Positions 34,580 to 43,766 are shown, numbered from the stretch's first letter. The stretch is DNA of 64,000 nucleotides from Leptotrichia sp. oral taxon 215 str. W9775 (GCF_000469505.1 NZ_KI272841.1:42322-106321), one strand, 5' to 3'. A program made the numbers and translations. The notes: a model not told the origin generated them from the sequence alone.

Positions 34580-36154
34580 ATGCCATTACCAATAACGATT
34601 TTACTGATTATTATTTTTTCTTTTCTAACTTTTTTTATTGCCTATTTTTATGGGAGTTCAATATTTAAGAAAAAATATGGAGAACTTAGTGAACTTGAAT
34701 TGAGAATAGTTGATGCAAAAAGAAGACTTGAGTCTTCTAAAAAAGAAGTTGAAAGAGAAATAGAATCATTTAGAAAAGAAGAAACACTTAAAGTAAAGGA
34801 AGAATTACTTAATGAAAAGAAAGTTGCCGATGAAGAAATAAAGAAAATGAAATCGGAGATTGTTTTTAAGGAAGAAAGAATTGCAAAAAAAGAAGAAATA
34901 CTTGAAACAAAAACAGAAAGACTTGAAGAAAAAGAAACAAAAATAGAAAAGCAGCGTGAAAAACTAGTAAGAAAAGAAGTTGAACTGAATGACCTGATTT
35001 CTAAGGAAGAAAAGGAATTAGAAAGAATTTCTGAACTTACGAAGGAGGATGCGGCAAAAATCATCCTTACAAAACTTGAAAATCAGCTTGATCATGATAA
35101 AGCAGTTCTTATAAGAGATTTTGAACATAATCTTGACAGAGAAAAAGACAGAATTTCAAAAAGAATTATATCTACTGCAATAGGAAAAGCTTCTGCAGAT
35201 TATGTTGTAGATTCTACAATTTCAGTTATCCAATTACCTAGTGAAGAAATGAAGGGTAGAATAATCGGAAGAGAAGGAAGAAACATAAGAGCGATAGAAG
35301 CGGCAACAGGAGTTGACCTTATAATAGATGATACACCTGAAGCAGTTGTTCTTTCATCATTTGATGGTGTAAGAAGGGAAGTTGCAAGAATTGCACTTGA
35401 AAAACTTATTTCTGACGGAAGAATACATCCTACAAAAATAGAGGAAGTAGTTGCAAAAGCACAGGAAGAAGTGGAAGAAAGTGTACTTGATGCGGCGGAA
35501 CAGGCTATATTGGAAGTTGGAATACCAACACTTCCAAGAGAAGTATTAAAGGTATTTGGAAGATTAAAATTCAGAACATCATTTGGACAGAATATATTAC
35601 AGCACTCAATAGAAGTTGCTCACATAGCTGCGGCTCTGGCGGCAGAAATAGGAGCTAATGTTGATGTTGCCAAGAGGGCAGGGCTGCTTCATGATATAGG
35701 AAAAGCTTTTTCTCATGAGCAGGAAGGATCACACGCAATAAACGGTGGGGAATTTTTAAGAAAGTTCTCTAAAGAAAATGAAATAGTAATAAATGCGGTT
35801 GAATCACACCATAATGAAGTAGAGCAGTTAAGTGTTGAAGCTGTACTTGTACAGGCGGCAGATTCAATTTCAGCTTCAAGACCGGGAGCAAGAAGAGAAA
35901 CACTATCTAACTACCTGAAGAGGCTTGAACAGCTTGAAGAAATAGCAAACAGCCATGAAGGAATTGAAAGCTCATATGCAATTCAGGCTGGAAGAGAACT
36001 TAGATTGATTGTACATCCTGATGAAATTGATGATGATAAGGCAATGATACTTTCAAGGGAAGTTGCCAAGGAAATCGAAGAAAAAATGCAGTACCCTGGA
36101 CAGATAAAGGTTACAGTAATTAGGGAAACAAGAGCTATAGAATATGCAAAATAA
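34580..36154 (+). CDS. rny: Ribonuclease Y
   Basis: A membrane-anchored endoribonuclease that initiates mRNA decay. The single N-terminal membrane helix (about 4-24) is followed by a long coiled coil (about 35-165). The KH domain comes next (EEMKGRIIGREGRNIRAIEA), then the HD domain with HSIEVAHIAAALAAEIG and LLHDIGKAFSHE. The 524-residue length is normal. A strong terminator follows. In many Firmicutes ymdB is the next gene; here it is 2.6 kb downstream. Confidence 0.96.
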   Translation: MPLPITILLIIIFSFLTFFIAYFYGSSIFKKKYGELSELELRIVDAKRRLESSKKEVEREIESFRKEETLKVKEELLNEKKVADEEIKKMKSEIVFKEERIAKKEEILETKTERLEEKETKIEKQREKLVRKEVELNDLISKEEKELERISELTKEDAAKIILTKLENQLDHDKAVLIRDFEHNLDREKDRISKRIISTAIGKASADYVVDSTISVIQLPSEEMKGRIIGREGRNIRAIEAATGVDLIIDDTPEAVVLSSFDGVRREVARIALEKLISDGRIHPTKIEEVVAKAQEEVEESVLDAAEQAILEVGIPTLPREVLKVFGRLKFRTSFGQNILQHSIEVAHIAAALAAEIGANVDVAKRAGLLHDIGKAFSHEQEGSHAINGGEFLRKFSKENEIVINAVESHHNEVEQLSVEAVLVQAADSISASRPGARRETLSNYLKRLEQLEEIANSHEGIESSYAIQAGRELRLIVHPDEIDDDKAMILSREVAKEIEEKMQYPGQIKVTVIRETRAIEYAK

Positions 36155-36195
36155 TTAAATTGTAAATAAAATGTGAATATGAAATAGGATTAGTT

Positions 36196-36240
36196 GAAAG
36201 GACTGATTTCTGTGAAAGACAGAAGTCAGTCTTTTCGATT
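36196..36240 (+). terminator. Terminator after rny
   Basis: An 18-bp stem with two G-U pairs (5' arm 36196-36213, 3' arm 36219-36236), loop GAAAG, and a T-rich tail. Confidence 0.8.
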
Positions 36241-36308
36241 TTTAAGAAATAAAGTGAAAAATAAAGTGTATAATTAAATTAAAATTTTTGATTAACTCAT
36301 TCTTTTGA

Positions 36309-36338
36309 TTGACATAAGAATTAGAAAAGTGATATGAT
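36309..36338 (+). promoter_or_regulatory. Promoter upstream of the second methyltransferase
   Basis: TTGACA (36309-36314), an 18-bp spacer and TATGAT (36333-36338), with TG one base before the -10. The transcript would have an untranslated leader of about 100 nt before the gene at 36446. Confidence 0.6.
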
Positions 36339-36445
36339 GAACGAATAAAAAAATGAGAAATTAGAATTTGTAGAAGTGAGAAAAATATAATGGCAACATA
36401 TTCAACTTAAATCGAAATAATATAAAATTACGAGGAGATTATAAG

Positions 36446-37210
36446 ATGAACAATTATATAAAAGTAAATGAAGATAGATGGAATAATGTAAAAAATGACT
36501 ATACTGAGCCATTGGCACATGAAGAATTAGAAGAAGTTAAAAATAATCCAATTTCTGTTGCATTAACTGTTGGGAAAAAAGTTCCAAAAGAATGGTTTGA
36601 AAAAGCAAATGGAAAGAAGATATTAGGTTTAGCTTGTGGTGGTGGACAGCAGGGACCAGTTTTTGCTATAAAAGGTTATGATGTAACCATAATGGATTTT
36701 TCTAAATCACAATTACAAAAAGATGATATGGTTGCTAAAAGAGAAGGCTTAAAAATCAATACAGTTCAAGGTGATATGACAAAACCATTTCCATTTGAAA
36801 ATGAAACTTTTGATATCGTTTTTAATCCAGTTTCAAATGTATATGTAGAAGATTTAGAAAATATATATAAAGAAGCTTCTCGAGTATTGAAAAAGGGTGG
36901 GTTGTTAATGGTCGGATTTATGAATCCCTGGATATACATGTATGATGCGGACATTGTATGGGACAAACCTGATGAGGAATTACTTTTAAGGTTTTCAATA
37001 CCTTTTAATTCGAAAGAGCTTGAAGAGGAAGGCAAGATAACCATAAATCCAGAATATGGATATGAATTTAGCCATACCTTAGAAACTCAGATTAGAGGAC
37101 AACTTAAAAATGGTTTCGCTATGATAGATTTTTATGAATCGTGTGACAAAAGACATAGATTATCACGTTATGGAAATGATTATATAGCTACACTTTGCAT
37201 TAAACTATAA
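36446..37210 (+). CDS. Class I SAM-dependent methyltransferase
   Basis: A 254-residue Methyltransf_11-type protein. Motif I is LGLACGGGQQGPVFAIKGYD, a variant of GCGTG with a GGG turn that is seen in a Firmicutes/Fusobacteria subfamily. VTIMDFSKSQL and FDIVFNPVSNVYVED follow. The C-terminal half is family specific. It has its own promoter and terminator and is monocistronic. The substrate is unknown. Confidence 0.85.
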   Translation: MNNYIKVNEDRWNNVKNDYTEPLAHEELEEVKNNPISVALTVGKKVPKEWFEKANGKKILGLACGGGQQGPVFAIKGYDVTIMDFSKSQLQKDDMVAKREGLKINTVQGDMTKPFPFENETFDIVFNPVSNVYVEDLENIYKEASRVLKKGGLLMVGFMNPWIYMYDADIVWDKPDEELLLRFSIPFNSKELEEEGKITINPEYGYEFSHTLETQIRGQLKNGFAMIDFYESCDKRHRLSRYGNDYIATLCIKL

Positions 37211-37317
37211 TGTTATAGAACATACTTCAGAAGAATAGCCCGTTTTATTTTCTGCAAGGGTTAAAATCTAAATCCCAGTTTGTCGAAGTAAAATAATTAA
37301 ATAAAAAAATTACATAG

Positions 37318-37364
37318 AACTTTCATTGAAACTTATAATATTAAGATAAAATGAAAGTTTTTTA
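37318..37364 (+). terminator. Terminator after the second methyltransferase
   Basis: A perfect 10-bp stem AACTTTCATT (37318-37327) with AATGAAAGTT (37350-37359), followed by T-rich sequence. Confidence 0.7.
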
Positions 37365-37506
37365 TTATCATTATTTTTCAGTATATTAAAAAACTAAAAA
37401 TAGCAAAAGTGCTAAAATTATAAAATAAAACTATAAAAAAACAATAATATATAGTATAATAATAACGTAATACAAATAAGATTAAGCCAAAAAGGAGTAA
37501 TGAAAA

Positions 37507-38733
37507 ATGAAAAAATTTTTTAAATTAAGATTTTGGTTTTTGTTTATGGTAATTATGTCTGTTTCTTTTGGGAATGACTGGGAATTCAGTTCGAGGGGAG
37601 AAAATATCATACCGATTGAAACTTCTCAAGTATCTATAAAAAAAGAAGAAATTAGAATGAAAATTGTTAATGACGGAATGGATGTAAAAGTAAAATTCAT
37701 ATTTAACAGTCCAGTTTCAGAAGAAAAAATAATAGGATTTATAACTCCTGAAGGGGGATTTGATAATGATGACAATTATCAATGGGACGGAGAAATGCAT
37801 TTTAAGAATTTCACAACTGTAGTGAATGGAAAAACTGTAAAATCCAATGTTGAGAAAATGAAGGATTTTTATAAAAAAAATGTCTTAAGTAAAGAAGAAA
37901 TGAAAAAGTATAATGTTGAAAAATATAAAGATAGTTATATATACTATTTTAAAGCAAATTTTGTAAAGGGTGAAAATACTGTTGAACATAGCTATAACTA
38001 TTCAGGAAGTCATGGAGTAGGATATAATGATTTTCAATATGTATGGACAACTATATCAAAATGGAAGAATAAGAAAGTTGATGAATTTGAACTTATTATT
38101 GAACCTGGAGACAGTTTTGTTTCCTTACCTTATACATTTTGGAAAAATGGAAAGAAAATTAACTGGGAAATTGTAGGGGAAGGGAAAATTGATACAGCAG
38201 TGAATGAAATAACTGAAAGTTCTACAAATAGAAAAACAGTAATGAAAAGAGTGTATGCAAAACTTAAAAATGGTTATATAGCATACAGGACAAAAGATTT
38301 TGCTCCTGATGATGAATTTTGGATGGAAGATGTAATAAATATAGTAAATAATTATTTTCCATACGAAAAAACAGAAAAAGGATACATTTTTACTGATGAT
38401 AACTTTGATTATGCCAGTTTAATGTGCTGTTATGTGACAGAGCCTTATAGCAAAGAAAAATATGAAAAATATGAATATTATAAGGCAGATTTGGAAGTCA
38501 GCAGGGAGAAGGAGGAAGAACTGAAAAAATTGTCTAATAAGGAGCTTGAAATTTTAAGAAACTATCCATTTGCCCTTGCAGGATATGATTTTTCAAGAAA
38601 AGACCTGAAGGATTATTTTTCACAGTTTATATGGTATTATCCGATAGGAAAGGATGTAGAGGTACGTGTATATCCTGAAATTACAAAAGTAGTTGACAAA
38701 ATAATGGAAGAAAGAAAGAAAAATAGCAAATAA
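37507..38733 (+). CDS. Exported protein with DUF4424-like N-terminus and YARHG domain
   Basis: A 408-residue exported protein with signal peptide MKKFFKLRFWFLFMVIMSVS. The N-terminal two thirds resemble DUF4424 (VSIKKEEIRMKIVNDGMDV, FIFNSPVSEEKIIGF). The C-terminal about 70 residues are a YARHG domain (EILRNYPFALAGYDFSRKDL, QFIWYYP). YARHG domains occur in exported proteins of diderm and sporeforming bacteria; the role is unknown. A TATAAT at 37455-37460 with a poor -35 box may be its promoter. Confidence 0.65.
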   Translation: MKKFFKLRFWFLFMVIMSVSFGNDWEFSSRGENIIPIETSQVSIKKEEIRMKIVNDGMDVKVKFIFNSPVSEEKIIGFITPEGGFDNDDNYQWDGEMHFKNFTTVVNGKTVKSNVEKMKDFYKKNVLSKEEMKKYNVEKYKDSYIYYFKANFVKGENTVEHSYNYSGSHGVGYNDFQYVWTTISKWKNKKVDEFELIIEPGDSFVSLPYTFWKNGKKINWEIVGEGKIDTAVNEITESSTNRKTVMKRVYAKLKNGYIAYRTKDFAPDDEFWMEDVINIVNNYFPYEKTEKGYIFTDDNFDYASLMCCYVTEPYSKEKYEKYEYYKADLEVSREKEEELKKLSNKELEILRNYPFALAGYDFSRKDLKDYFSQFIWYYPIGKDVEVRVYPEITKVVDKIMEERKKNSK

Positions 38734-38764
38734 ATTTTATACGAAACAAGGAAAGAAGGAAGAA

Positions 38765-39544
38765 ATGAAATTTTTAATAATTGGAGATGTGGTTGGAGAG
38801 CCAGGAAGAAATATTTTGTTCAAGTATCTGGAAAAAAGAAAGAAGAATTATGACTTTATAATAGTCAATGCAGAAAATTCAGCGGGAGGTTTTGGAATAA
38901 CTCCTAAAATTGCTGAACAGATATTTTCAAGAGGAGCAGATGTAATAACACTTGGAAACCACACTTGGGATAAGAAGGAGATTTATTCTTATATTAATGA
39001 AGCGAAGAATTTAATAAGACCGATTAACTTTACAAAGGAAGCTCCTGGAAAAGGATATACAATAGTTGAAAAAAATGGTAAGAAAGTAGCTGTTGTAAAT
39101 GCTCAGGGGAAGGTTTTCATGCCTCCTATAGCATGTCCGTTTCTGGCAATGGATGAAATAATTCCTGAAATACGTAAGGAAACAAATATTATTATTGTGG
39201 ATTTCCATGCTGAAGCCACTTCTGAAAAGCAGGCGATGGGATGGAATCTTACAGGGAAAGTTTCAGCCGTTTATGGTACTCACACCCACACTCAGACAGC
39301 AGATGAAAAAATACTTCCAGGAGGAACAGCATACCTTACTGATGCAGGAATGACAGGAGGACATGACGGAATACTTGGAATGAACAAAAAGGAAAGTATA
39401 CAGAGATTTAAGGATGGAATGCCTTCAAGATATTCTGTATGTGAAGAGAATTTAAGGATAAATGGTCTTGAAGTTGAAGTAAATGAAAATACAGGAAAAG
39501 CTGAAAAAATAAAAAGAATTAACATGCATTATGACGAGGTTTAA
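38765..39544 (+). CDS. ymdB: YmdB-type metallophosphoesterase (TIGR00282)
   Basis: A 259-residue two-metal phosphodiesterase. Metal-binding motifs run in order: FLIIGDVVGEPGR, NAENSAGGFGIT, LGNHTWDKKE, VDFHAEATSEK and YGTHTHTQTAD. In Bacillus this family hydrolyses 2',3'-cyclic nucleotides and influences biofilm and sporulation choices, and it is encoded next to rny. Here the two genes are near neighbours but separated by two genes. prmA starts 4 bp after the stop. Confidence 0.92.
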   Translation: MKFLIIGDVVGEPGRNILFKYLEKRKKNYDFIIVNAENSAGGFGITPKIAEQIFSRGADVITLGNHTWDKKEIYSYINEAKNLIRPINFTKEAPGKGYTIVEKNGKKVAVVNAQGKVFMPPIACPFLAMDEIIPEIRKETNIIIVDFHAEATSEKQAMGWNLTGKVSAVYGTHTHTQTADEKILPGGTAYLTDAGMTGGHDGILGMNKKESIQRFKDGMPSRYSVCEENLRINGLEVEVNENTGKAEKIKRINMHYDEV

Positions 39545-39547
39545 TAG

Positions 39548-40471
39548 ATGAAGTGGATAAAAGTAAAAATAGATTATTTTTCAGATGAACTTAATCAGAC
39601 TAAGGAAAACTTGATTAATATACTTTCTGAAATAGGGATAAAACAGATAGAAGTTTCTGATTTTTTCACAGATAATTCTTTAGATTATAATGTTAATTTT
39701 AAAAAAGAAAGTGATGTATGGAGTATTACAGGATATATTATTGATAACAGGTTTGCAAACCTGAAATTAAATATAATTTATGAAAAATTATCTGAATATA
39801 GTGAAGCCAAGGAAGATTTCATATATGAAATATATACTGCAAAATGTTCTGATGAAGACTGGCAGGATGAATGGAAAAAATATTTCCATACAGTAAATAT
39901 TACTGAAAATATAGTTATAAAACCAAGCTGGGACAGTTATGAGGCTATTGATAATGAAATAGTCATAGAGATAGATCCTGGTCTTGCATTTGGAACAGGA
40001 ACGCATGAAACAACATCTTTATGTGCAGAATTTCTGGAAAAATATTCTGTAGGAAGAAAAAAACTTCTTGATATAGGATGTGGTTCGGGAATTTTAATGC
40101 TCATAGGGAAAAAAATGGGAATAGAAAAAGTAACAGGAATAGATATTGATGAAAAGGTTGAAGAAGTTGTACTTGAAAATTTTGACAAAAATGATATAAA
40201 GGATAATTTTCAGGTAATAATAGGAAATCTTGTTGAAGATATAAACGATAAATACGATATTGTTGTTTCAAATATACTGGTAGATGTACTGACTGAACTG
40301 CTTGAAAGTATAGAAAAAACTCTTGAAAAGGATGCAACTGTTATTTTTTCCGGAATACTCGCAGAGAAGGAAGAAGCTTTTGCTGAAAAAGCAGAAAAGT
40401 ATAATTTACAGAAGTTAGACAGAAAAGAAAAGAATAACTGGGTTTCCCTTGTATTTAAATATGTGGGATAA
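39548..40471 (+). CDS. prmA: Ribosomal protein L11 methyltransferase
   Basis: A 307-residue enzyme that trimethylates lysines of ribosomal protein L11. The variable N-terminal domain is followed by VIEIDPGLAFGTGTHETT, the PrmA signature, and motif I LLDIGCGSGILMLIGKKMG, with the acidic VTGIDID. It nearly overlaps ymdB and is followed 21 bp later by cmk. Confidence 0.93.
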   Translation: MKWIKVKIDYFSDELNQTKENLINILSEIGIKQIEVSDFFTDNSLDYNVNFKKESDVWSITGYIIDNRFANLKLNIIYEKLSEYSEAKEDFIYEIYTAKCSDEDWQDEWKKYFHTVNITENIVIKPSWDSYEAIDNEIVIEIDPGLAFGTGTHETTSLCAEFLEKYSVGRKKLLDIGCGSGILMLIGKKMGIEKVTGIDIDEKVEEVVLENFDKNDIKDNFQVIIGNLVEDINDKYDIVVSNILVDVLTELLESIEKTLEKDATVIFSGILAEKEEAFAEKAEKYNLQKLDRKEKNNWVSLVFKYVG

Positions 40472-40492
40472 ATCTATTCAGGGAGGAAAAAG

Positions 40493-41140
40493 ATGATTAT
40501 TGCAGTAGATGGACCTGCCGGAAGTGGAAAGAGTACAATTTCAAAACTTCTTGCAAAGGAACTGGGACTTGTGTATCTGGATACAGGTGCCATGTATAGA
40601 CTTTTTACATTGAAGATGCTGAAAGAAAATGTTTCATTTTCTGATAATGATAAAATAAATGAATTGCTGGAAAAATTGAATATTAATATAGAAAATGACA
40701 AATTTTATCTTGATGATGAAGATGTAAGTAAAGAAATAAGAAAGACAGATGTTGCTGAAAATGTTTCTAAAACAGCTGCAATAGATGAAGTCAGGGAAAA
40801 AATGGTAAGTCTCCAGAGGGAATTTTCCAAATCCAAAAATGTAATTTTAGATGGAAGGGATATTGGAACTGTTGTTTTTCCGGAAGCAGATATAAAAATA
40901 TTTCTTGTTGCAGACCCTAGAGAAAGGGCTGAAAGAAGATTTAAAGAATTGAAGGCAAAAGGAGAGAACATTTCTTTAGATAGTATATATGAAAATATTT
41001 TGAAACGTGACAAGCTAGATTCTACAAGAGAAAATTCACCTCTGAAAAAGGCAAATGATGCAATTGAAGTGGATACTACAGGAAAGAATATAGAAGAGGT
41101 AAAAAATATAATATTAAACCTTTATAATAATAAAGGATAG
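40493..41140 (+). CDS. cmk: Cytidylate kinase
   Basis: Phosphorylates CMP and dCMP. The P-loop is VDGPAGSGKSTISKLLAKE, LVYLDTGAMYRLFTL follows, and VILDGRDIGTVVFPEADIKI and the lid RDKLDSTRENSPL complete the family. The length of 215 residues is normal. The ribosome-binding site is GGGAGG. Confidence 0.96.
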   Translation: MIIAVDGPAGSGKSTISKLLAKELGLVYLDTGAMYRLFTLKMLKENVSFSDNDKINELLEKLNINIENDKFYLDDEDVSKEIRKTDVAENVSKTAAIDEVREKMVSLQREFSKSKNVILDGRDIGTVVFPEADIKIFLVADPRERAERRFKELKAKGENISLDSIYENILKRDKLDSTRENSPLKKANDAIEVDTTGKNIEEVKNIILNLYNNKG

Positions 41141-41238
41141 TATGTTAGTAAAAAACTAATGATATGAAAACTATACAAAAAATCAAAAATATGATTAAAA
41201 AAATATATCGGAAAAAATAAAAAAATGAAAAAAAGGAC

Positions 41239-41266
41239 TAGACAAAATTCCAAAATAGTGTATAAT
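41239..41266 (+). promoter_or_regulatory. Promoter of the HU gene
   Basis: TAGACA (41239-41244), a 16-bp spacer and TATAAT (41261-41266), with a TG just upstream of the -10. Confidence 0.55.
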
Positions 41267-41293
41267 AGTTAAAGAATTATTATAACAAAAATA

Positions 41294-41584
41294 ATGGAGG
41301 TAAATAAGTATGTCAAAAAAAGAATTTGTGAAGCTTATGCAAAAGCTACAGGAGAAACTAAAAAAAGAGCAGAAGAATTAGTAAATGAATTTTTAGGAAC
41401 AGTTGAAAAATCTTTAATAAAAGGTGAAACAGTTCAATTCGTTGGATGGGGAACATTTGATGTTCAAAAAAGAGCTGCCAGAACAGGAAGAAACCCTCAA
41501 ACTGGAAAAGAAATCAAAATAGCTGCTAAAAAAGTAGTTAAATTCAAAGTAGGTAAAAAATTAGCTGAAAAAGTTGCTAAGTAA
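41294..41584 (+). CDS. hup: HU-family DNA-binding protein, start region disturbed
   Basis: A 96-residue reading of the HU fold. EELVNEFLGTVEKSLIKGE, VQFVGWGTFDV, RTGRNPQTGKEI and the C-terminal AAKKVVKFKVGKKLAEKVAK are diagnostic. The frame that contains these begins at ATG 41294, which lies inside the Shine-Dalgarno GGAGG and has none of its own. The well-placed ATG at 41310 instead reads MSKKEFV, the expected HU start, then loses frame after GTG. One missing base would reconcile both. Either the window has a sequence error, the gene is mutated, or slippage on the A7 tract (41315-41321) restores the frame. The HU identity itself is certain. Confidence 0.85.
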   Translation: MEVNKYVKKRICEAYAKATGETKKRAEELVNEFLGTVEKSLIKGETVQFVGWGTFDVQKRAARTGRNPQTGKEIKIAAKKVVKFKVGKKLAEKVAK

Positions 41585-41604
41585 TAAACTGCAGAAAACA
41601 AGTT

Positions 41605-41650
41605 AAGGGACTGTTTCAAATAGAGAAAATCTATCAGGAACGGTCTTTTT
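41605..41650 (+). terminator. Terminator after the HU gene
   Basis: GACTGTTTC (41609-41617) pairs with GGAACGGTC (41637-41645), with an inner ATAGA/TCTAT stem and a TTTTT tail. The 5' arm GGGACTGTTTCAAAT belongs to the recurrent motif seen near 33136 and 49779. Confidence 0.75.
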
Positions 41651-41670
41651 ATATATGGAAAGGACATTGT

Positions 41671-42900
41671 ATGATTATAGTTTACAATATTCTGAGATAT
41701 TTTTTATATGGAATAATAGGTATAGTTTCAATCTTTAACAAAAAACTGCGTATATTTTTCAATAAACGGCTGAAACAGGATTTCAGTAAAAGGAAATTTT
41801 CAAATAATAAAAATGAGGCTATACTTATTCATATGTCATCTGTTGGAGAATTTAATCTTTCAAGGGAATTGATTGACAGACTTATTTTAAAAGGAGAAAA
41901 TGTAATACTTTCAATAATGACTGATACTGGAAAAGCGGCTGCTGAAAAAGGTTATGGAAATAATGAAAATGTGGCAATATTTTATTTTCCTCTGGATGAT
42001 TATGTATGCCTGGCAAATCTTTTTAAAACATACAAAATAAAAAAGACAGTTATAATTGAGACTGAAATATGGCCAAATCTTTATTCTGTTGCATCTGAAA
42101 AGTCAGAACTTTATATTATAAATGGAAGGCTTACTGAGAAGAAAATGAAATCCTATCTAAAAATAAAAGGATTCATAAAAAAATTGCTTAATAAGGCTGA
42201 AAAAATAATGGTTCAAAGTGATGAAGACAGGAAAAGATATGTAAGCCTTGGATTAACTGATGAAAAAGTAAAGGTATATAAAAACTTGAAATATTCAATA
42301 AAATATGAAAAAATATCTGAAGAAGCAGAAGAGAAGTACATTGAAAATAATATTCAGAAGGATAAAAAAATAATAGTCTGTGGAAGTACACGTCCTGGCG
42401 AGGAAAAAATCTGGCTGGAAGTATTTAAGGAAATAAATGAAGAAAAAGAATATCAGCTTGTATTAGTACTTAGACATCTTGATAGAATTGATGAAGTTAT
42501 AAATGAGATACATCAGGTTTTTCCAGAAGGTGAAAATTCAAAAATTAGTTATTCGTTAATGTCTGAAGATAAAAAGACAGATATACTGGTAGTGGATAAA
42601 ATGGGAGTTTTAAGGGACTTCTATCAGCTTGCAGATTTTGTATTTGTAGGTGGAACACTTGTAGATATTGGAGGACATTCGATATTGGAACCTCTTTATT
42701 ATGGCAAGAAGCCTATAATTGGAAATTATTATCAGAATATAGCTGAAATAGTGGAAGATGCAAAAAAAATGAGTTTCATAAAAATAGTTGAAAATAAAAA
42801 TGAAATAGTCGAATATCTAAAAAAATCTGAAAAAGTTGATACATCAGAGTTTTTTAGAAAAAATAATGAGATAGATAAAATTTTAGAGGAACTGGAATAA
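41671..42900 (+). CDS. waaA: Kdo transferase (3-deoxy-D-manno-octulosonic acid transferase)
   Basis: A 409-residue inner-membrane glycosyltransferase that attaches Kdo to lipid IVA. The N-terminal hydrophobic stretch (YNILRYFLYGIIGIVSIF) is followed by the HMSSVGEFNLSREL segment, holding the catalytic glutamate region, and ETEIWPNLYSVASEKS. The C-terminal domain has VCGSTRPGEEKIWLEV and FVGGTLVDIGGHSILEPLYY. It is evidence for LPS in this organism. Confidence 0.94.
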   Translation: MIIVYNILRYFLYGIIGIVSIFNKKLRIFFNKRLKQDFSKRKFSNNKNEAILIHMSSVGEFNLSRELIDRLILKGENVILSIMTDTGKAAAEKGYGNNENVAIFYFPLDDYVCLANLFKTYKIKKTVIIETEIWPNLYSVASEKSELYIINGRLTEKKMKSYLKIKGFIKKLLNKAEKIMVQSDEDRKRYVSLGLTDEKVKVYKNLKYSIKYEKISEEAEEKYIENNIQKDKKIIVCGSTRPGEEKIWLEVFKEINEEKEYQLVLVLRHLDRIDEVINEIHQVFPEGENSKISYSLMSEDKKTDILVVDKMGVLRDFYQLADFVFVGGTLVDIGGHSILEPLYYGKKPIIGNYYQNIAEIVEDAKKMSFIKIVENKNEIVEYLKKSEKVDTSEFFRKNNEIDKILEELE

Positions 42901-42941
42901 TTATCCCTATAAATTCTATTAAAAATAAAAATGAAAGGAAA

Positions 42942-43652
42942 TTGAAATTACAGATGGGAACAGTTGAAAATAAAAAGGAAGTATGGCAGTATTTTTTTGA
43001 AAAGCCAAAAAAGAATTATAATAAATATATGTTTGAAATGGTGGAATATCCTGATTATCTAATGTATGACAATGAAAAAGTTGACAGCTACAAAGGAAAA
43101 TGGAATGAATTTTTTGGAAATGACAATGATATATTTCTTGAAATAGGTTGCGGAAGTGGAAATTTTACAGTTGGAAATGCTGAAAAGTTTAAGGATAGAA
43201 ACTATATTGCACTGGAGCTGAGATTTAAAAGACTTGTGCTGGGAGCGAGAAAATCTCAGAAAAGACATTTGAAAAATATTTTATTTATAAGAAAAAGAGG
43301 AGAAACTGTACTTGAATTTATTGGAGAAAATGAAATTTCAGGAATGTATATTAATTTTCCTGATCCTTGGGAAGGCGAAGAACATAAAAGGCTTATAAAT
43401 AAGGAACTTTTTGAAAGAATGGATATTATTTTGAAAAAAGGTGGTAAACTTTACTTTAAGACAGATCATCAGCAGTACTATGAAGATGTACTTGAATTAC
43501 TGAAGGAAATTGATGGATATGAAGTAGTTTATCATACTGATGATTTGCACAATACTGAAAAGGCTGCAGAAAATATTAAGACAGAGTTTGAACAGTTATT
43601 TTTAAGTAAACATAATATGAATATAAAATATGTGGAAATTGAGAAGAAGTAG
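42942..43652 (+). CDS. trmB: tRNA (guanine(46)-N7)-methyltransferase
   Basis: A SAM-dependent enzyme that methylates G46 in the variable loop of tRNA. It shows IFLEIGCGSGNFTVGNAEK, then NYIALELRFKRLVLGARKS, and the catalytic region YINFPDPWEGEEHKRLINKE, where PDPW is diagnostic. The start is uncertain: TTG at 42942 is very close to AAGGA, while the first ATG (42954) is 14 nt from it. The N-terminus is about 30 residues longer than in E. coli. Confidence 0.9.
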   Translation: MKLQMGTVENKKEVWQYFFEKPKKNYNKYMFEMVEYPDYLMYDNEKVDSYKGKWNEFFGNDNDIFLEIGCGSGNFTVGNAEKFKDRNYIALELRFKRLVLGARKSQKRHLKNILFIRKRGETVLEFIGENEISGMYINFPDPWEGEEHKRLINKELFERMDIILKKGGKLYFKTDHQQYYEDVLELLKEIDGYEVVYHTDDLHNTEKAAENIKTEFEQLFLSKHNMNIKYVEIEKK

Positions 43653-43664
43653 GGTAAAATTAAT

Positions 43665-43693
43665 TTGACAAATAGTCTAAAATATGATATAGT
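43665..43693 (+). promoter_or_regulatory. Promoter of the rplU-prp-rpmA operon
   Basis: TTGACA (43665-43670), a 17-bp spacer and TATAGT (43688-43693) with TG one base upstream: a strong extended -10 promoter. Confidence 0.75.
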
Positions 43694-43704
43694 ATCACAG
43701 TATA

Positions 43705-43740
43705 CGCATAAATTGGGTGGCTAATACCTATAATTTAGCG
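43705..43740 (+). promoter_or_regulatory. Structured leader of rplU, candidate autoregulatory element
   Basis: CGC (43705-43707) pairs with GCG (43738-43740), TAAATT (43709-43714) with AATTTA (43732-43737), and an inner GGT (43716-43718) with ACC (43726-43728). The loop holds GGCTAAT. Leaders before rplU regulate the operon in several bacteria, but I cannot match this fold to a named class with confidence. Confidence 0.5.
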
Positions 43741-43766
43741 ATTTTGAAATTTTGGAGGTGGACGAA

